Of a stretch of 64,000 nt of DNA, positions 1 to 7,899 are shown in pieces. Within the stretch, counting starts at the first letter, position 1; each line of letters begins with the position of its first letter. The DNA comes from Rhizobium terricola. GTDB taxonomy: Bacteria > Pseudomonadota > Alphaproteobacteria > Rhizobiales > Rhizobiaceae. The notes beneath the pieces were generated by a model. The model saw only the letters and a list, made by a program, of their open reading frames with translations, was not told the origin of the DNA and made no database searches. A program made the translations under genes and the position numbers. The stretch lies in assembly GCF_012927355.1 (NCBI RefSeq), contig NZ_JABBGK010000001.1:798551-862550 (forward strand), given 5' to 3'.

Positions 1-339
1 GAAGCGTTCCGAGCCGTCGAGATCCTTGTGGACCTCGCCGAGCAGCTCGACCTCGATGAGGATGCGGTTGTCCTCGTGTTCGCCCCAGTTTTTCGAACCG
101 GTCTGCATGGAGTAGGCAAGCGCGACGACGCGGTTTTCGCCGACGCTGATCGAAATCAGCCGGCCGACCGACCAGAGTTCGGTCAGATCCGTGCCACCGC
201 CTTCAGCGATAGCCGCAATCGTGGCGCGTGCGCCATTGCAGGCAACGACGCGTCCGAGGAAGCGATTGCCCGCGGCCATCCGGTCGCGGCGTTCCTGTTC
301 GCCCGCGCTGACGGTGGGCTGAAGATCATGTTCGGCCAA
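1..339 (-). CDS. HerA-like ATP-binding protein, N-terminal part
   Basis: Partial gene read leftward that leaves the window; 113 N-terminal residues are visible and the frame is open to base 1. The visible part begins LAEHDLQPTV and contains NRFLGRVVACNGARATIAAI followed by WSVGRLISI, a beta-rich stretch like the HAS-barrel that precedes the ATPase core in bacterial HerA/DUF87 ATPases. The Walker motifs would lie outside the window. The start is a TTG at 339 preceded by GGAG with six bases between; no ATG in this frame fits better. The family call rests on the barrel alone. The gene is divergent from the ilvIH operon. Confidence 0.6.
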   Translation of the reverse strand, partial: MAEHDLQPTVSAGEQERRDRMAAGNRFLGRVVACNGARATIAAIAEGGGTDLTELWSVGRLISISVGENRVVALAYSMQTGSKNWGEHEDNRILIEVELLGEVHKDLDGSERF

Positions 340-428
340 AACACACTCCTTGTGTCTGCGACAGTTTAACCGGGCAGGTTTTAACAGGAGGTATAGCCGC
401 GACGTGAATTTTGCGACGCTTGTTGATC

Positions 429-454
429 CGGGCGGGGCAGATCGCCCGTTTTTT
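429..454 (+). terminator. Hairpin plus T-run upstream of the ilv promoter
   Basis: CGGGCG (429-434) pairs with CGCCCG (443-448), followed by six T. It lies before the proposed ilv promoter and could insulate the operon from upstream transcription. Short stem, so moderate support only. Confidence 0.4.
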
Positions 455-467
455 GGACAGGAGCGCG

Positions 468-496
468 TTGACGCCTGCCTTATTTGTGTCTATCAA
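468..496 (+). promoter_or_regulatory. Promoter of the ilvIH leader
   Basis: TTGACG (468-473) and TATCAA (491-496) are separated by 17 bases, a close match to a housekeeping sigma promoter. Transcription would start near 503, about two bases before the leader peptide ATG at 505, so the leader would be translated from an almost leaderless RNA. The start site is predicted, not measured. Confidence 0.55.
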
Positions 497-504
497 TTCT
501 CCCC

Positions 505-561
505 ATGAAAAATTCGATCGTTCTTATTGTGGTGGGAAAGCGCATGGGCAGGATGGTGTAA
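505..561 (+). CDS. ilvIH attenuator leader peptide
   Basis: An 18-codon ORF, MKNSIVLIVVGKRMGRMV, with the uninterrupted run Ile-Val-Leu-Ile-Val-Val at codons 5-10. Such a run is the hallmark of leader peptides that sense charged branched-chain tRNAs in classical ilv attenuators. It ends at a TAA 35 bases before an intrinsic terminator that precedes ilvI. No Shine-Dalgarno sequence is visible, and the predicted transcription start is only about two bases upstream, which suggests leaderless translation. Position, composition and downstream structures agree; expression is inferred. Confidence 0.8.
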   Translation: MKNSIVLIVVGKRMGRMV

Positions 562-588
562 CCATCCGGCGATAGCCACCCATGCGCT
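539..588 (+). promoter_or_regulatory. Attenuator pause or anti-antiterminator hairpin
   Basis: AGCGCATGGG (539-548) pairs perfectly with CCCATGCGCT (579-588). A smaller stem, GGATGG (551-556) with CCATCC (562-567), is nested inside. The left arm overlaps the end of the leader peptide reading frame, so a ribosome stalled at the Val codons (529-534) would cover it. A clear alternative antiterminator pairing with the terminator arm could not be identified by eye. Confidence 0.55.
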
Positions 589-595
589 AGATGAC

Positions 596-620
596 AGGCT
601 CCTCAAAGGAGCCTTTTTTT
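596..620 (+). terminator. Intrinsic terminator of the ilvIH attenuator
   Basis: AGGCTCCT (596-603) pairs with AGGAGCCT (607-614) around a three-base loop and is followed by a T-run through 620. It lies between the leader peptide and ilvI, so it would stop transcription when branched-chain amino acids are plentiful. Confidence 0.8.
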
Positions 621-665
621 ATGGCCAAAACCGGGCGAGCAGCCTGAACACGATCCAAAAGGCAG

Positions 666-2456
666 ATGGAAAACAGCATGACGGGCAAAGACAATCAGAT
701 GACGGGCGCCGAGATCGTCCTGAAGGCGTTGAAGGACAACGGGGTCGAGCACATTTTCGGCTATCCCGGCGGTGCGGTCCTGCCGATCTATGACGAAATC
801 TTCCAGCAGGAAGAAATCCAGCACATCCTCGTCCGCCATGAGCAGGGCGCCGGCCACGCCGCCGAAGGCTATGCCCGCTCGACCGGCAAGGTCGGCGTCG
901 TCCTCGTCACCTCCGGCCCCGGCGCCACCAATGCGGTGACCCCGCTGCAGGATGCGCTTATGGACTCCATTCCGCTCGTCTGCATTTCCGGCCAGGTCCC
1001 GACCCCGCTGATCGGTTCGGATGCCTTCCAGGAATGCGACACGGTCGGCATCACGCGGCCCTGCACCAAGCACAACTGGCTGGTCAAGGACGTCAACGAT
1101 CTCGCCCGTACCATCCATGAAGCCTTCCGTATCGCCCAGTCCGGTCGCCCGGGTCCCGTTCTGGTCGACGTGCCGAAGGATGTCCAGTTTGCCACCGGCA
1201 CCTATACCCCGCCGGAAAACCACGCGATCCAGAAGAGCTACCAGCCGAAGGTCCAGGGCGACATCAACGCGATCCGGGCCGCCGTCGAGCTGATGGCGAA
1301 TGCCCGCCGTCCGATCATCTATTCGGGTGGCGGCGTGGTCAATTCGGGGCTGGAAGCCTCCAAGCTGCTGCGCGAGCTGGTCGAGCTCACCGATTTCCCG
1401 ATCACCTCCACGCTGATGGGCCTCGGCGCCTATCCGGCATCCGGCAAGAACTGGCTCGGCATGCTGGGCATGCACGGTTCCTACGAGGCCAACATGGCGA
1501 TGCATGACTGCGACGTCATGGTCTGCATCGGCGCGCGCTTCGACGACCGCATCACCGGCCGCCTCAACGCGTTTTCGCCGAACTCGAAGAAGATCCATAT
1601 CGACATCGATCCGTCGTCGATCAACAAGAACGTCCGCGTCGACATTCCGATCACCGGCGACGTCGGTCACGTGCTGGAAGACATGGTCCGCCTGTGGCGG
1701 GCACAGCCCAACAAGCCCGAGGCCGGCCAGACCGCCGAGTGGAAGGAAAGCATCACCAGGTGGCGCGCGCGCAACTCCTTCGGCTACACGCCGTCGAAGG
1801 ACGTCATCATGCCGCAATATGCGATCGAGCGCCTGTCGGCGCTGACGCAGGGCCGCGACACCTACATCACCACGGAAGTCGGCCAGCACCAGATGTGGGC
1901 GGCACAGTATTTCGGTTTCGAACAGCCGAACCGCTGGATGACCTCGGGCGGCCTCGGCACCATGGGCTACGGCTTCCCGGCGGCGATCGGCGTGCAGATC
2001 GCCCATCCGGAAAGCCTCGTCATCGACATCGCCGGCGACGCCTCGATCCAGATGTGCATCCAGGAAATGTCCTGCGCGGTGCAGTACAATGCGCCGGTCA
2101 AAATCTTCATCCTCAACAACCAGTACATGGGGATGGTGCGCCAGTGGCAGCAGCTGCTGCACGGCAACCGGCTGTCGCATTCCTACACCGAGGCGCTGCC
2201 GGACTTCGTCAAGCTGGCGGATGCCTATGGTGCCGTCGGCCTGCGTTGCGAAAAGCCGGACGATCTCGACGATGCCATCATGGAGATGATCAACGTCAAG
2301 AAGCCGGTGATCTTCGACTGCCGCGTCGCCAATCTGGCCAACTGCTTCCCGATGATCCCGTCGGGCAAGGCGCACAACGAAATGCTGCTGCCGGACGAGG
2401 CCACGGACGAGGCGGTCGCAACCGCCATCGACGCCAAGGGCCGCCAGCTGGTTTGA
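666..2456 (+). CDS. ilvI: Acetolactate synthase large (catalytic) subunit
   Basis: Catalyses the ThDP-dependent condensation of two pyruvates, or pyruvate plus 2-oxobutyrate, the first common step of Val, Leu and Ile synthesis. The 596-residue length fits the family. The ThDP-activating Glu is in RHEQGAGHAAEGYA (Glu59), and the ThDP/Mg motif runs from GDAS (457-460) to NN (484-485). The FAD-binding middle domain lies between them. The operon mate ilvH follows 22 bases after the stop. The ATG at 666 is used here, but ATG 678 (MTGKDNQ) is also possible because the AAAAGG before 666 is only three bases away. Regulation is by the attenuator upstream. Confidence 0.97.
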   Translation: MENSMTGKDNQMTGAEIVLKALKDNGVEHIFGYPGGAVLPIYDEIFQQEEIQHILVRHEQGAGHAAEGYARSTGKVGVVLVTSGPGATNAVTPLQDALMDSIPLVCISGQVPTPLIGSDAFQECDTVGITRPCTKHNWLVKDVNDLARTIHEAFRIAQSGRPGPVLVDVPKDVQFATGTYTPPENHAIQKSYQPKVQGDINAIRAAVELMANARRPIIYSGGGVVNSGLEASKLLRELVELTDFPITSTLMGLGAYPASGKNWLGMLGMHGSYEANMAMHDCDVMVCIGARFDDRITGRLNAFSPNSKKIHIDIDPSSINKNVRVDIPITGDVGHVLEDMVRLWRAQPNKPEAGQTAEWKESITRWRARNSFGYTPSKDVIMPQYAIERLSALTQGRDTYITTEVGQHQMWAAQYFGFEQPNRWMTSGGLGTMGYGFPAAIGVQIAHPESLVIDIAGDASIQMCIQEMSCAVQYNAPVKIFILNNQYMGMVRQWQQLLHGNRLSHSYTEALPDFVKLADAYGAVGLRCEKPDDLDDAIMEMINVKKPVIFDCRVANLANCFPMIPSGKAHNEMLLPDEATDEAVATAIDAKGRQLV

Positions 2457-2478
2457 TGACAGGAACAGGAAGAGACAC

Positions 2479-3051
2479 ATGAACGCACATCAGCAGCCCA
2501 CCGGTTCCGCCTATTTCATCGCGAAGGAAACCGCTGCCGTCGAAAGCCACACGCTATCGGTCCTCGTCGACAACGAACCGGGTGTCCTAGCCCGCGTCAT
2601 CGGCCTGTTTTCCGGGCGCGGCTACAACATCGAAAGCCTCACCGTCTCGGAAACCGAGCACGAGGCGCATCTGTCGCGCATCACCATCGTCACGCGCGGC
2701 ACGCCGAGCGTGCTCGAACAGATCAAGGCGCAGCTCGAGCGGATCATTCCGGTCCACCGGGTGGTCGATCTCACGGTGCGGGCCCGCGATCTCGGCCAGG
2801 AGCGTCCGATCGAGCGGGAAGTCGCTCTCATCAAAGTGGTATCGTCGGGCGAGACGCGGGCCGAGACGCTTCGCCTTGCCGACGCCTTCCAGGCCAAGGT
2901 GGTCGACGCGACCGTCGAGCACTTCATCTTCGAGATCACCGGCAAGTCGTCGAAGATCGACCAGTTCGTGGCGATCCTGAAGCCGCTCGGCCTCAACGAG
3001 ATCTGCCGCACCGGTATCGCCGCGATGAACCGCGGTTCGCAGGGCATGTGA
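2479..3051 (+). CDS. ilvH: Acetolactate synthase small (regulatory) subunit
   Basis: 190 residues. The N-terminal ACT domain (about residues 24-100) is recognisable from SHTLSVLVDNEPGVLARVIG followed by the RGYNIESLTVSETE segment; this domain binds valine and gives feedback inhibition of the large subunit. The C-terminal half (from about residue 105, EREVALIKV) is the ALS_ss_C domain. It is transcribed with ilvI and the operon ends at a strong terminator at 3077-3105. The start ATG at 2479 is preceded by AGGAAGAG. Confidence 0.96.
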   Translation: MNAHQQPTGSAYFIAKETAAVESHTLSVLVDNEPGVLARVIGLFSGRGYNIESLTVSETEHEAHLSRITIVTRGTPSVLEQIKAQLERIIPVHRVVDLTVRARDLGQERPIEREVALIKVVSSGETRAETLRLADAFQAKVVDATVEHFIFEITGKSSKIDQFVAILKPLGLNEICRTGIAAMNRGSQGM

Positions 3052-3076
3052 TACCATCACCGATGGTGTGAAAAAC

Positions 3077-3110
3077 AAACGGGCGGCTCATGGGGCCGCC
3101 CGTTTTCGTT
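3077..3110 (+). terminator. Terminator after ilvH
   Basis: An 11-bp stem, 3077-3087 with 3095-3105, with a seven-base loop and a T-rich tail. It separates ilvH from the convergent ArsR gene and could work in both directions. Confidence 0.85.
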
Positions 3111-3150
3111 TGCGGGACCGGGGTCGGTCCCGGCGACCGGTCCAGTTTTG

Positions 3151-3606
3151 TCAGAACATCGACATCTGGGTCGGCAGCGGCTTTTCCTCGGGTGCTTCGT
3201 CGGGGTCGGCAGTCGTTGCGGCTTTTGCTTTGCGCGTGGGTTTCGCTGGTTCTGAAGAGGCATCGTCCGGGGCGGGCGCCAGTTCGGGGGCAGGGGGCAG
3301 GGCGCCGACGTCACCCATGAAGCCGGTCAGCACATCCGCGAGCGTCTGCCGGACGAGGGCATAGTGGACGAACTGGCCGCGCTTCTCGCGGCTGATCAGG
3401 CCGGCGGTTTCGAGAATGGTCAGATGCTGCGAGATGGAGGGTTTGGCCATGTCGAAGCGCGACGAAATCTCGCCGGCGGTCAGGCCCGATGCGGCAAGAT
3501 GCTTGAGGATCTCGCGGCGGGGTGGGGCCGCCAGGGCATGAAAGACCTGCTGTGTCGCGCGCGTCATATCGATCCGCGGGGCCTTGGGCTGGCGGCTTTT
3601 CTTCAC
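3151..3606 (-). CDS. ArsR/SdpR-type winged-helix regulator
   Basis: 151 residues. Residues 14-100 form an ArsR-type winged helix: TQQVFHALAAPPRREILKHL, then the recognition region AGEISSRFDMAKPSISQHL and the wing VHYAL. No cysteine pair for metal sensing is visible, so it is closer to the SdpR-like autorepressor group than to true ArsR. The last 50 residues are a low-complexity Pro/Ala/Glu/Lys tail of unknown role. The start is GTG 3606, with AGGA eight bases upstream. A cluster of AATTAG half-sites at 3656-3705 just upstream is a likely self-operator. No target gene is obvious besides itself or the membrane operon upstream. Confidence 0.8.
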   Translation of the reverse strand: MKKSRQPKAPRIDMTRATQQVFHALAAPPRREILKHLAASGLTAGEISSRFDMAKPSISQHLTILETAGLISREKRGQFVHYALVRQTLADVLTGFMGDVGALPPAPELAPAPDDASSEPAKPTRKAKAATTADPDEAPEEKPLPTQMSMF

Positions 3607-3655
3607 TTTTAACGTCCTGGTCCGATTGCCGCATCGGGCGCGATGCGCAAACTCT

Positions 3656-3705
3656 CTAATTAGCTATCTCCCTAATTCCTCATCCGTTTAAAAAGGTAAT
3701 TAGGG
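3656..3705. promoter_or_regulatory. AATTAG inverted repeats, candidate ArsR operator
   Basis: CTAATTAG is an 8-bp palindrome at 3656-3663. CCCTAATT (3670-3677) and AATTAGGG (3698-3705) form an exact inverted repeat with a 20-base spacer. The AT-rich cluster lies directly upstream of the ArsR gene. Binding by ArsR is inferred from position. Confidence 0.5.
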
Positions 3706-3745
3706 TTTTGCCTAAATGGCTGCGAAGCGCTTTTCTGTCAACGGG

Positions 3746-4219
3746 CTAGAAGACGGGATCGGGACGGATCAACATCAAATACAGGATGCCGATCATCGAC
3801 AGGAACGCGGGAAAACCGAAGGCGAACCAGATGCTATAGAGCCGGTGATAGCGCGGCGGCAGCGGAAGATTCGCATCCGCGGCATTGCGGGCGAGGTTGC
3901 GCAGCTGGATCTGTATCCACACGACCGGCAGCCAGAAGAGGCCGACCACGCCATAGAGGACGAGCGAGAGGGCGATCCAGCCGGTCGTCAGTGGCCAGCC
4001 GATCCGGTGGGCCAGCCAGGCGCCGGTCAACGGCTGGAGAACGGCCGCGGTCGCGGTGAAGAGCGTGTCGGCGATGACTACCGTGCCGGCGACATGGGCG
4101 ATCAGCCGCGGGTCACGGGTCCGGTCGGCCAGGACCATGAAGAAGGCGATGCCGGCGCCGGTGCCGAACAGCACCGCCGCGCCGATCACATGGGCGAGCC
4201 GCAGCAGGTCGTCCAGCAT
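3746..4219 (-). CDS. DUF2269-type integral membrane protein
   Basis: 157 residues, mostly hydrophobic, with about four transmembrane helices; it begins MLDDLLRLAHVIGAAVLFGTG and contains RYHRLYSIWFAFGFPAF near the end. These features match the DUF2269 family of predicted integral membrane proteins. The start at 4219 was chosen because its ATG follows the stop of the SDR-DoxX gene by a single base (TGACATG); a longer frame exists but has no support. Its close coupling to the SDR-DoxX gene suggests that the two act together in the membrane, possibly in redox or sugar-nucleotide chemistry, but the function is unknown. Confidence 0.75.
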   Translation of the reverse strand: MLDDLLRLAHVIGAAVLFGTGAGIAFFMVLADRTRDPRLIAHVAGTVVIADTLFTATAAVLQPLTGAWLAHRIGWPLTTGWIALSLVLYGVVGLFWLPVVWIQIQLRNLARNAADANLPLPPRYHRLYSIWFAFGFPAFLSMIGILYLMLIRPDPVF

Positions 4220-4220
4220 G

Positions 4221-5504
4221 TCAGCGGTCCTCCAGGATGGCGAGCGCACAGAGCGTCAGCAGGAGCGACGGGAAGATCTTGACCAGGGGCCCCAGGGGAT
4301 CGAGCCACAGACCGGGCTGGATGACGGTACCGCCGACCAGATAGGCCACCGAGACCGCGAGCATCGCAAGCATGGCGCGGCGGGCATAGGGCTGGACGAG
4401 GACGGCCAGCCCGAGCGCGATGTCCAGCACGGAGGTGAACAGGGTGACGGTGAGCGCGAGCACGGGCGGCACATCTTCGCCGAACATGCCGGCGGCCGGC
4501 ATGGGGTTCAGGAGCGGGATGGCACCGGATGCGATCCAGAAGGCTGCCAAAGTGACGATCACCAGGGGCTTCAGGAGATAGAGACGGGAGAACCACAGAT
4601 CCTGCGCGGCGGCCGGTTCGCGGCGCAGCCGGGGCAGGGGATCCGGTGTCCAGAGCGTTTGCCTGCCATCCGCCGGGGAGACGCCGAAGCCGCTGATGAC
4701 GGTTGCCGTCGACCGCAGCGGCGAGCGCCAGCCGAGACGGCCGGCAAGGTCCGCGATGGCGGACAGCGGGCGTGCCGCAACGGCCGGAAGGCGAAGCACC
4801 GGCGCCGGCCGAAGCCCGAGCCATTCGCGGTAGAAGCGGGCCATTTCCTCCAGCCGGCGTGTCGGCCTGCCGGCGACGACGAGATCGCTGCCGCTCGGGA
4901 TGCGTCCGGCGATCGCATCCGACACCGCGGCGGCGAGGTCCGACACATGAACCGCGTTCAAGGGGCTGTCGGCATCGACGAGCGGCAGGACGAGGGGCAT
5001 CGAGGCGATCGCGCGCAACAGGGCCGTGCCGCCATAGGCGTTGCGCCCGACGACCACCGTCGGGCGCAGGATCACATGCGGCAGGCCGGAGCGCGAAAGG
5101 GCGGCATCGGCCTCGAGCTTCGTGGCGATGAAGCGGGTTCCGGCGGCGGCGAGGTTTTCCGGCGCGGAGATCTGGACGATCATGGGTGGGGTGGCCTGCG
5201 CAACGCACGCGGCCTGCAGCGCCAGCATCGCGTCGCGCTGGACGGCGGCGAGATCGTCGCGCAGGCCGTCCTGCAATGCGCCGGCGCAGTTGACGACGGC
5301 GGTCACGCCGTCGAGCAGCGGCTGCCAGTCGGCGACGGTGCGCAGACGTGCGAGATCGCGGCTTGTCCATGCGACGGCGGGCATGCGGGCGCTCGCGCGG
5401 TCAATGTCTCGTCCAAGACCGGTGACGGCGTGGCCCTCGTCGCTCAAGGTCTGGGCGACGACCTGCCCGATGAAGCCCGTGGCCCCGAGAACCAGAATGG
5501 TCAT
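4221..5504 (-). CDS. SDR/NmrA-like reductase fused to a DoxX-like membrane domain
   Basis: 427 residues in two parts. Residues 1-280 form a Rossmann domain with the NAD(P) motif GATGFIG at 7-13 and the segment HVILRPTVVVGRNAYGGTAL typical of atypical SDRs. From about residue 300 there are four hydrophobic helices (LKPLVIVTLAAFWIASGAI onward) like the DoxX-like domain that is often fused to these reductases. The gene starts 62 bases after the aldo-keto reductase gene and is followed at once by the DUF2269 gene, so the three probably form one operon. The substrate is unknown. Confidence 0.8.
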   Translation of the reverse strand: MTILVLGATGFIGQVVAQTLSDEGHAVTGLGRDIDRASARMPAVAWTSRDLARLRTVADWQPLLDGVTAVVNCAGALQDGLRDDLAAVQRDAMLALQAACVAQATPPMIVQISAPENLAAAGTRFIATKLEADAALSRSGLPHVILRPTVVVGRNAYGGTALLRAIASMPLVLPLVDADSPLNAVHVSDLAAAVSDAIAGRIPSGSDLVVAGRPTRRLEEMARFYREWLGLRPAPVLRLPAVAARPLSAIADLAGRLGWRSPLRSTATVISGFGVSPADGRQTLWTPDPLPRLRREPAAAQDLWFSRLYLLKPLVIVTLAAFWIASGAIPLLNPMPAAGMFGEDVPPVLALTVTLFTSVLDIALGLAVLVQPYARRAMLAMLAVSVAYLVGGTVIQPGLWLDPLGPLVKIFPSLLLTLCALAILEDR

Positions 5505-5566
5505 GTCGTCTTTTATCCTGTGCTGGGAACGCCTGTCCCTGGTGGCGAAGCGGTCGTCGCCGCGGC

Positions 5567-6415
5567 TCAGATCATTTCAAGGGGGACCTTGTGGTCCGGC
5601 GGCGGGAAGGTGGCGTCGAGGGTTGCCCAATCCTCCTCGGAAATCTCGAGGTCCGCGGCGTCGCGGTTTTCGCGGACGCGCCTGAGGTTCGCCGATTTGG
5701 GGATGGCGATGACGCCGTCGCGTTCGAGGAGGAAGGCGAGCGCGACCTGGGCGGGGGTCGCCTGATAGGCCTTGGCGATGCGGATCAGCTCGGGATGGTG
5801 GACGAGGCGACCCTGTTCGATCGGGGAATAGGCCATGAGGGCGACGCCATGCGACTGGCACCAGGGGAGAAGGTCGTATTCGACGCCCCGGCGCGAGAGG
5901 TTGTAGAGCACCTGGTTGGCCGCGCAGTTTTCGCCGCCGGGCAGGGCGAAGAGCTCCTCCATGTCGGCCGTGTCGAAATTGGAGACGCCCCAGGCGCCGA
6001 TCTTGCCGGCGGCGCGCAGCTCCTCGAAGGCGGCGACGGTGTCGGCGAGCGGATGGTCGCCACGCCAGTGGAGAAGGTAGAGATCGAGACGATCCGTGCC
6101 GAGCCGCTTGAGGCTGGCCTCGCAGGCGGCGATCGTTCCGGTGCGGCTGGCATTCCACGGATAGACCTTGCTGACGAGGAAGACCTCGTCGCGGCGGTCT
6201 TCGAGCGCCTTGCCGACGATCAGTTCCGCTCCGCCTTCCGCATACATTTCCGCCGTGTCGACCAGCGTCATGCCGAGATCGAGGCCGAGCCTTATGCTGT
6301 CGATCTCCTCGTTGGCGCGGGCCCGGGTTTCGCCCATCTGCCAGGTTCCAAGGCCGAGCGCGGGGACGGCGATGCCGTTCGGCAGGGTGACGGTCGGTAT
6401 CGGATCGTGCATCAT
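5567..6415 (-). CDS. Aldo/keto reductase
   Basis: 282 residues, a single TIM-barrel NADPH-dependent oxidoreductase. The catalytic tetrad is complete: Asp53 and Tyr58 in VDTAEMY, Lys83 in LVSKVYPWN and His116 in LYLLHWRGD. The C-terminal cofactor motif [14 protein letters not shown] is also present. LLHW and the overall length fit the group that includes YeaE-like methylglyoxal reductases, but the substrate cannot be read from the sequence. Start ATG 6415 has AAGGAG upstream. It is the first gene of the leftward AKR/SDR/DUF2269 operon and is divergent from the LysE exporter. Confidence 0.88.
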   Translation of the reverse strand: MMHDPIPTVTLPNGIAVPALGLGTWQMGETRARANEEIDSIRLGLDLGMTLVDTAEMYAEGGAELIVGKALEDRRDEVFLVSKVYPWNASRTGTIAACEASLKRLGTDRLDLYLLHWRGDHPLADTVAAFEELRAAGKIGAWGVSNFDTADMEELFALPGGENCAANQVLYNLSRRGVEYDLLPWCQSHGVALMAYSPIEQGRLVHHPELIRIAKAYQATPAQVALAFLLERDGVIAIPKSANLRRVRENRDAADLEISEEDWATLDATFPPPDHKVPLEMI

Positions 6416-6557
6416 GGCTCCTTGTCGGTGCTGGTTTCCAAGCTTAGCCGAGCCGCCTTAGGTTTCAATCCTTTGACGATTGCCATGGTGACAAAACTCC
6501 GGTGGCCGAAGCGCGGCGTCGCCCCTATGTTGGCGCCGAATTTCTGGAGTGAGGCTT

Positions 6558-7151
6558 TTGGACACCGCGACCCTTTCCGCCCTCGTGACCTTCGCGTTTG
6601 CGACCTCGATCACGCCTGGACCCAACAACATGATGCTGTTCGCATCCGGGGTGAATTTCGGCTTCCGCCGGACCATCCCGCACATGTTCGGCATCGGCGT
6701 CGGTTTCCTGTCGCTGCTGATCGGCGTCGGGCTCGGGCTCGGCGCGCTGCTGGCGACCGTGCCGGTCATCTACACGACACTGAAGATCGCCGGCGGGCTC
6801 TATCTTCTCTACATCGCCTGGAAGATCGGATCGTCCCGGACGCTCGGCGAAGGCAAGACCAGCGGACGGCCGATGACCTTCCTCGGCGCGGCCGCCTTTC
6901 AGTGGGTCAATCCCAAGGCCTGGGTGATGGCGGTGACGGCCATGGCGGTCTATGTCGATCCGACGCATTACCTGTGGAGCGTCGTGGTCGTCGGGCTGGT
7001 GTTTGCCGCGGTCAACCTGCCGAGCGTGTCGACCTGGGCCGGCTTCGGCTCCGTGCTGCGCGACTGGCTGTCCGTGCCGGTGCGGCTGAAATGGTTCAAC
7101 ATCACGATGGCTGTGCTGCTCGTCGCCAGCCTGTGGCCAATGCTGAAATAG
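6558..7151 (+). CDS. LysE/RhtB-family amino acid exporter
   Basis: 197 residues with about six membrane helices. The N-terminal ITPGPNNMMLFASGVNFGFRRT is the family signature, and AAAFQWVNPKAWVMAV is the second conserved segment. Members export amino acids such as homoserine, threonine or lysine; the substrate here is unknown. The TTG at 6558 is preferred as start because GGAG (6546-6549) lies eight bases upstream; the upstream in-frame GTG at 6549 overlaps that ribosome-binding site. The nitrile hydratase genes follow on the same strand after 70 bases. Confidence 0.85.
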   Translation: MDTATLSALVTFAFATSITPGPNNMMLFASGVNFGFRRTIPHMFGIGVGFLSLLIGVGLGLGALLATVPVIYTTLKIAGGLYLLYIAWKIGSSRTLGEGKTSGRPMTFLGAAAFQWVNPKAWVMAVTAMAVYVDPTHYLWSVVVVGLVFAAVNLPSVSTWAGFGSVLRDWLSVPVRLKWFNITMAVLLVASLWPMLK

Positions 7152-7221
7152 GTCAATTCTCCACTATTGCTAAGCGGCGGGGCGTGCATAAGACTATGCG
7201 GCAACGACGAGGAAGAGTGAA

Positions 7222-7899
7222 TTGCCCGAGCATCGCCACGATCACCATGACCACGGCCGTCATGACCATGAGCATGACCACAGCCATGACCATGAGCACC
7301 ATCACGACAACCACTATTCCGACATGCAGGCCCGGGTCCGCGCGCTCGAAACCCTTTTGACGGAAAAGGGCCTGATCGACCCGGCGGCGATCGACGCGAT
7401 CGTCGAGACCTACGAGACCAAGGTTGGGCCGAGAAACGGCGCGCATGTCGTGGCGAAGGCCTGGACCAATCCCGCCTTCGCCGAATGGCTGCGCGTCGAT
7501 GCGACGGCGGCGATCGAGAGCCTCGGCTATACCGGCCGGCAGGGCGAGCACATGCGGGCGGTGTTCAACACGCCCGGCACCCACAACATGGTCGTCTGCA
7601 CGCTGTGCTCCTGCTATCCGTGGTCCGTGCTCGGGCTGCCGCCCGTCTGGTACAAGGCACCCGCCTATCGTTCGCGTGCGGTCATCAATCCGCGGGCGGT
7701 GCTTTCCGAATTCGGCGTGACGCTGAGCCCGGAAACGCAGATCCGGGTGTGGGATTCGACGGCCGAACTGCGTTATCTCGTGGTTCCGGAACGGCCTGCC
7801 GGCACCGAGGGCTGGGACGAGGCTGCCCTTGCGGCACTCGTCACGCGCGATTCGATGATCGGCACGGGGCTGGCGCTTGCCGTGGGGGACGGCCAGTGA
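7222..7899 (+). CDS. Nitrile hydratase alpha subunit, Co-type, with His-rich N-terminus
   Basis: Hydrates nitriles to amides together with the beta subunit. 225 residues. The metal-binding motif VCTLCSC at 125-131 (Cys126, Cys129, Cys131) has Thr in the second position, typical of cobalt-type enzymes; Fe-type enzymes have Ser. Residues 4-31 are a His/Asp-rich tail with 15 histidines, which could bind or deliver metal. Start is TTG 7222 with GGAAG six bases upstream. The beta subunit start overlaps the stop (GTGA), so translation is coupled. Activity depends on the activator gene two positions downstream. Confidence 0.93.
   Translation: MPEHRHDHHDHGRHDHEHDHSHDHEHHHDNHYSDMQARVRALETLLTEKGLIDPAAIDAIVETYETKVGPRNGAHVVAKAWTNPAFAEWLRVDATAAIESLGYTGRQGEHMRAVFNTPGTHNMVVCTLCSCYPWSVLGLPPVWYKAPAYRSRAVINPRAVLSEFGVTLSPETQIRVWDSTAELRYLVVPERPAGTEGWDEAALAALVTRDSMIGTGLALAVGDGQ

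Larger units (their letters stand above)
340..665. other. Divergent intergenic region holding the ilv leader
   Basis: This 326-base stretch has no long gene. It holds a hairpin with a T-run at 429-454, a promoter at 468-496, a short leader-peptide ORF at 505-561, a nested hairpin at 539-588 and an intrinsic terminator at 596-620. Together these look like an attenuator for ilvI. The promoter of the leftward ATPase gene must also lie here but was not located. Confidence 0.7.

Noticed and set aside
603..2480. Long minus-strand frame opposite ilvI (625 codons)
   Set aside because: Shadow of the GC-rich coding strand; ilvI is certain, and the antisense protein has no recognisable domain.
4056..5765. 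Long plus-strand frames opposite the SDR and aldo-keto reductase genes, also one at 5591-7360
   Set aside because: Low-complexity Arg/Gly-rich translations without domains, opposite well-supported genes.
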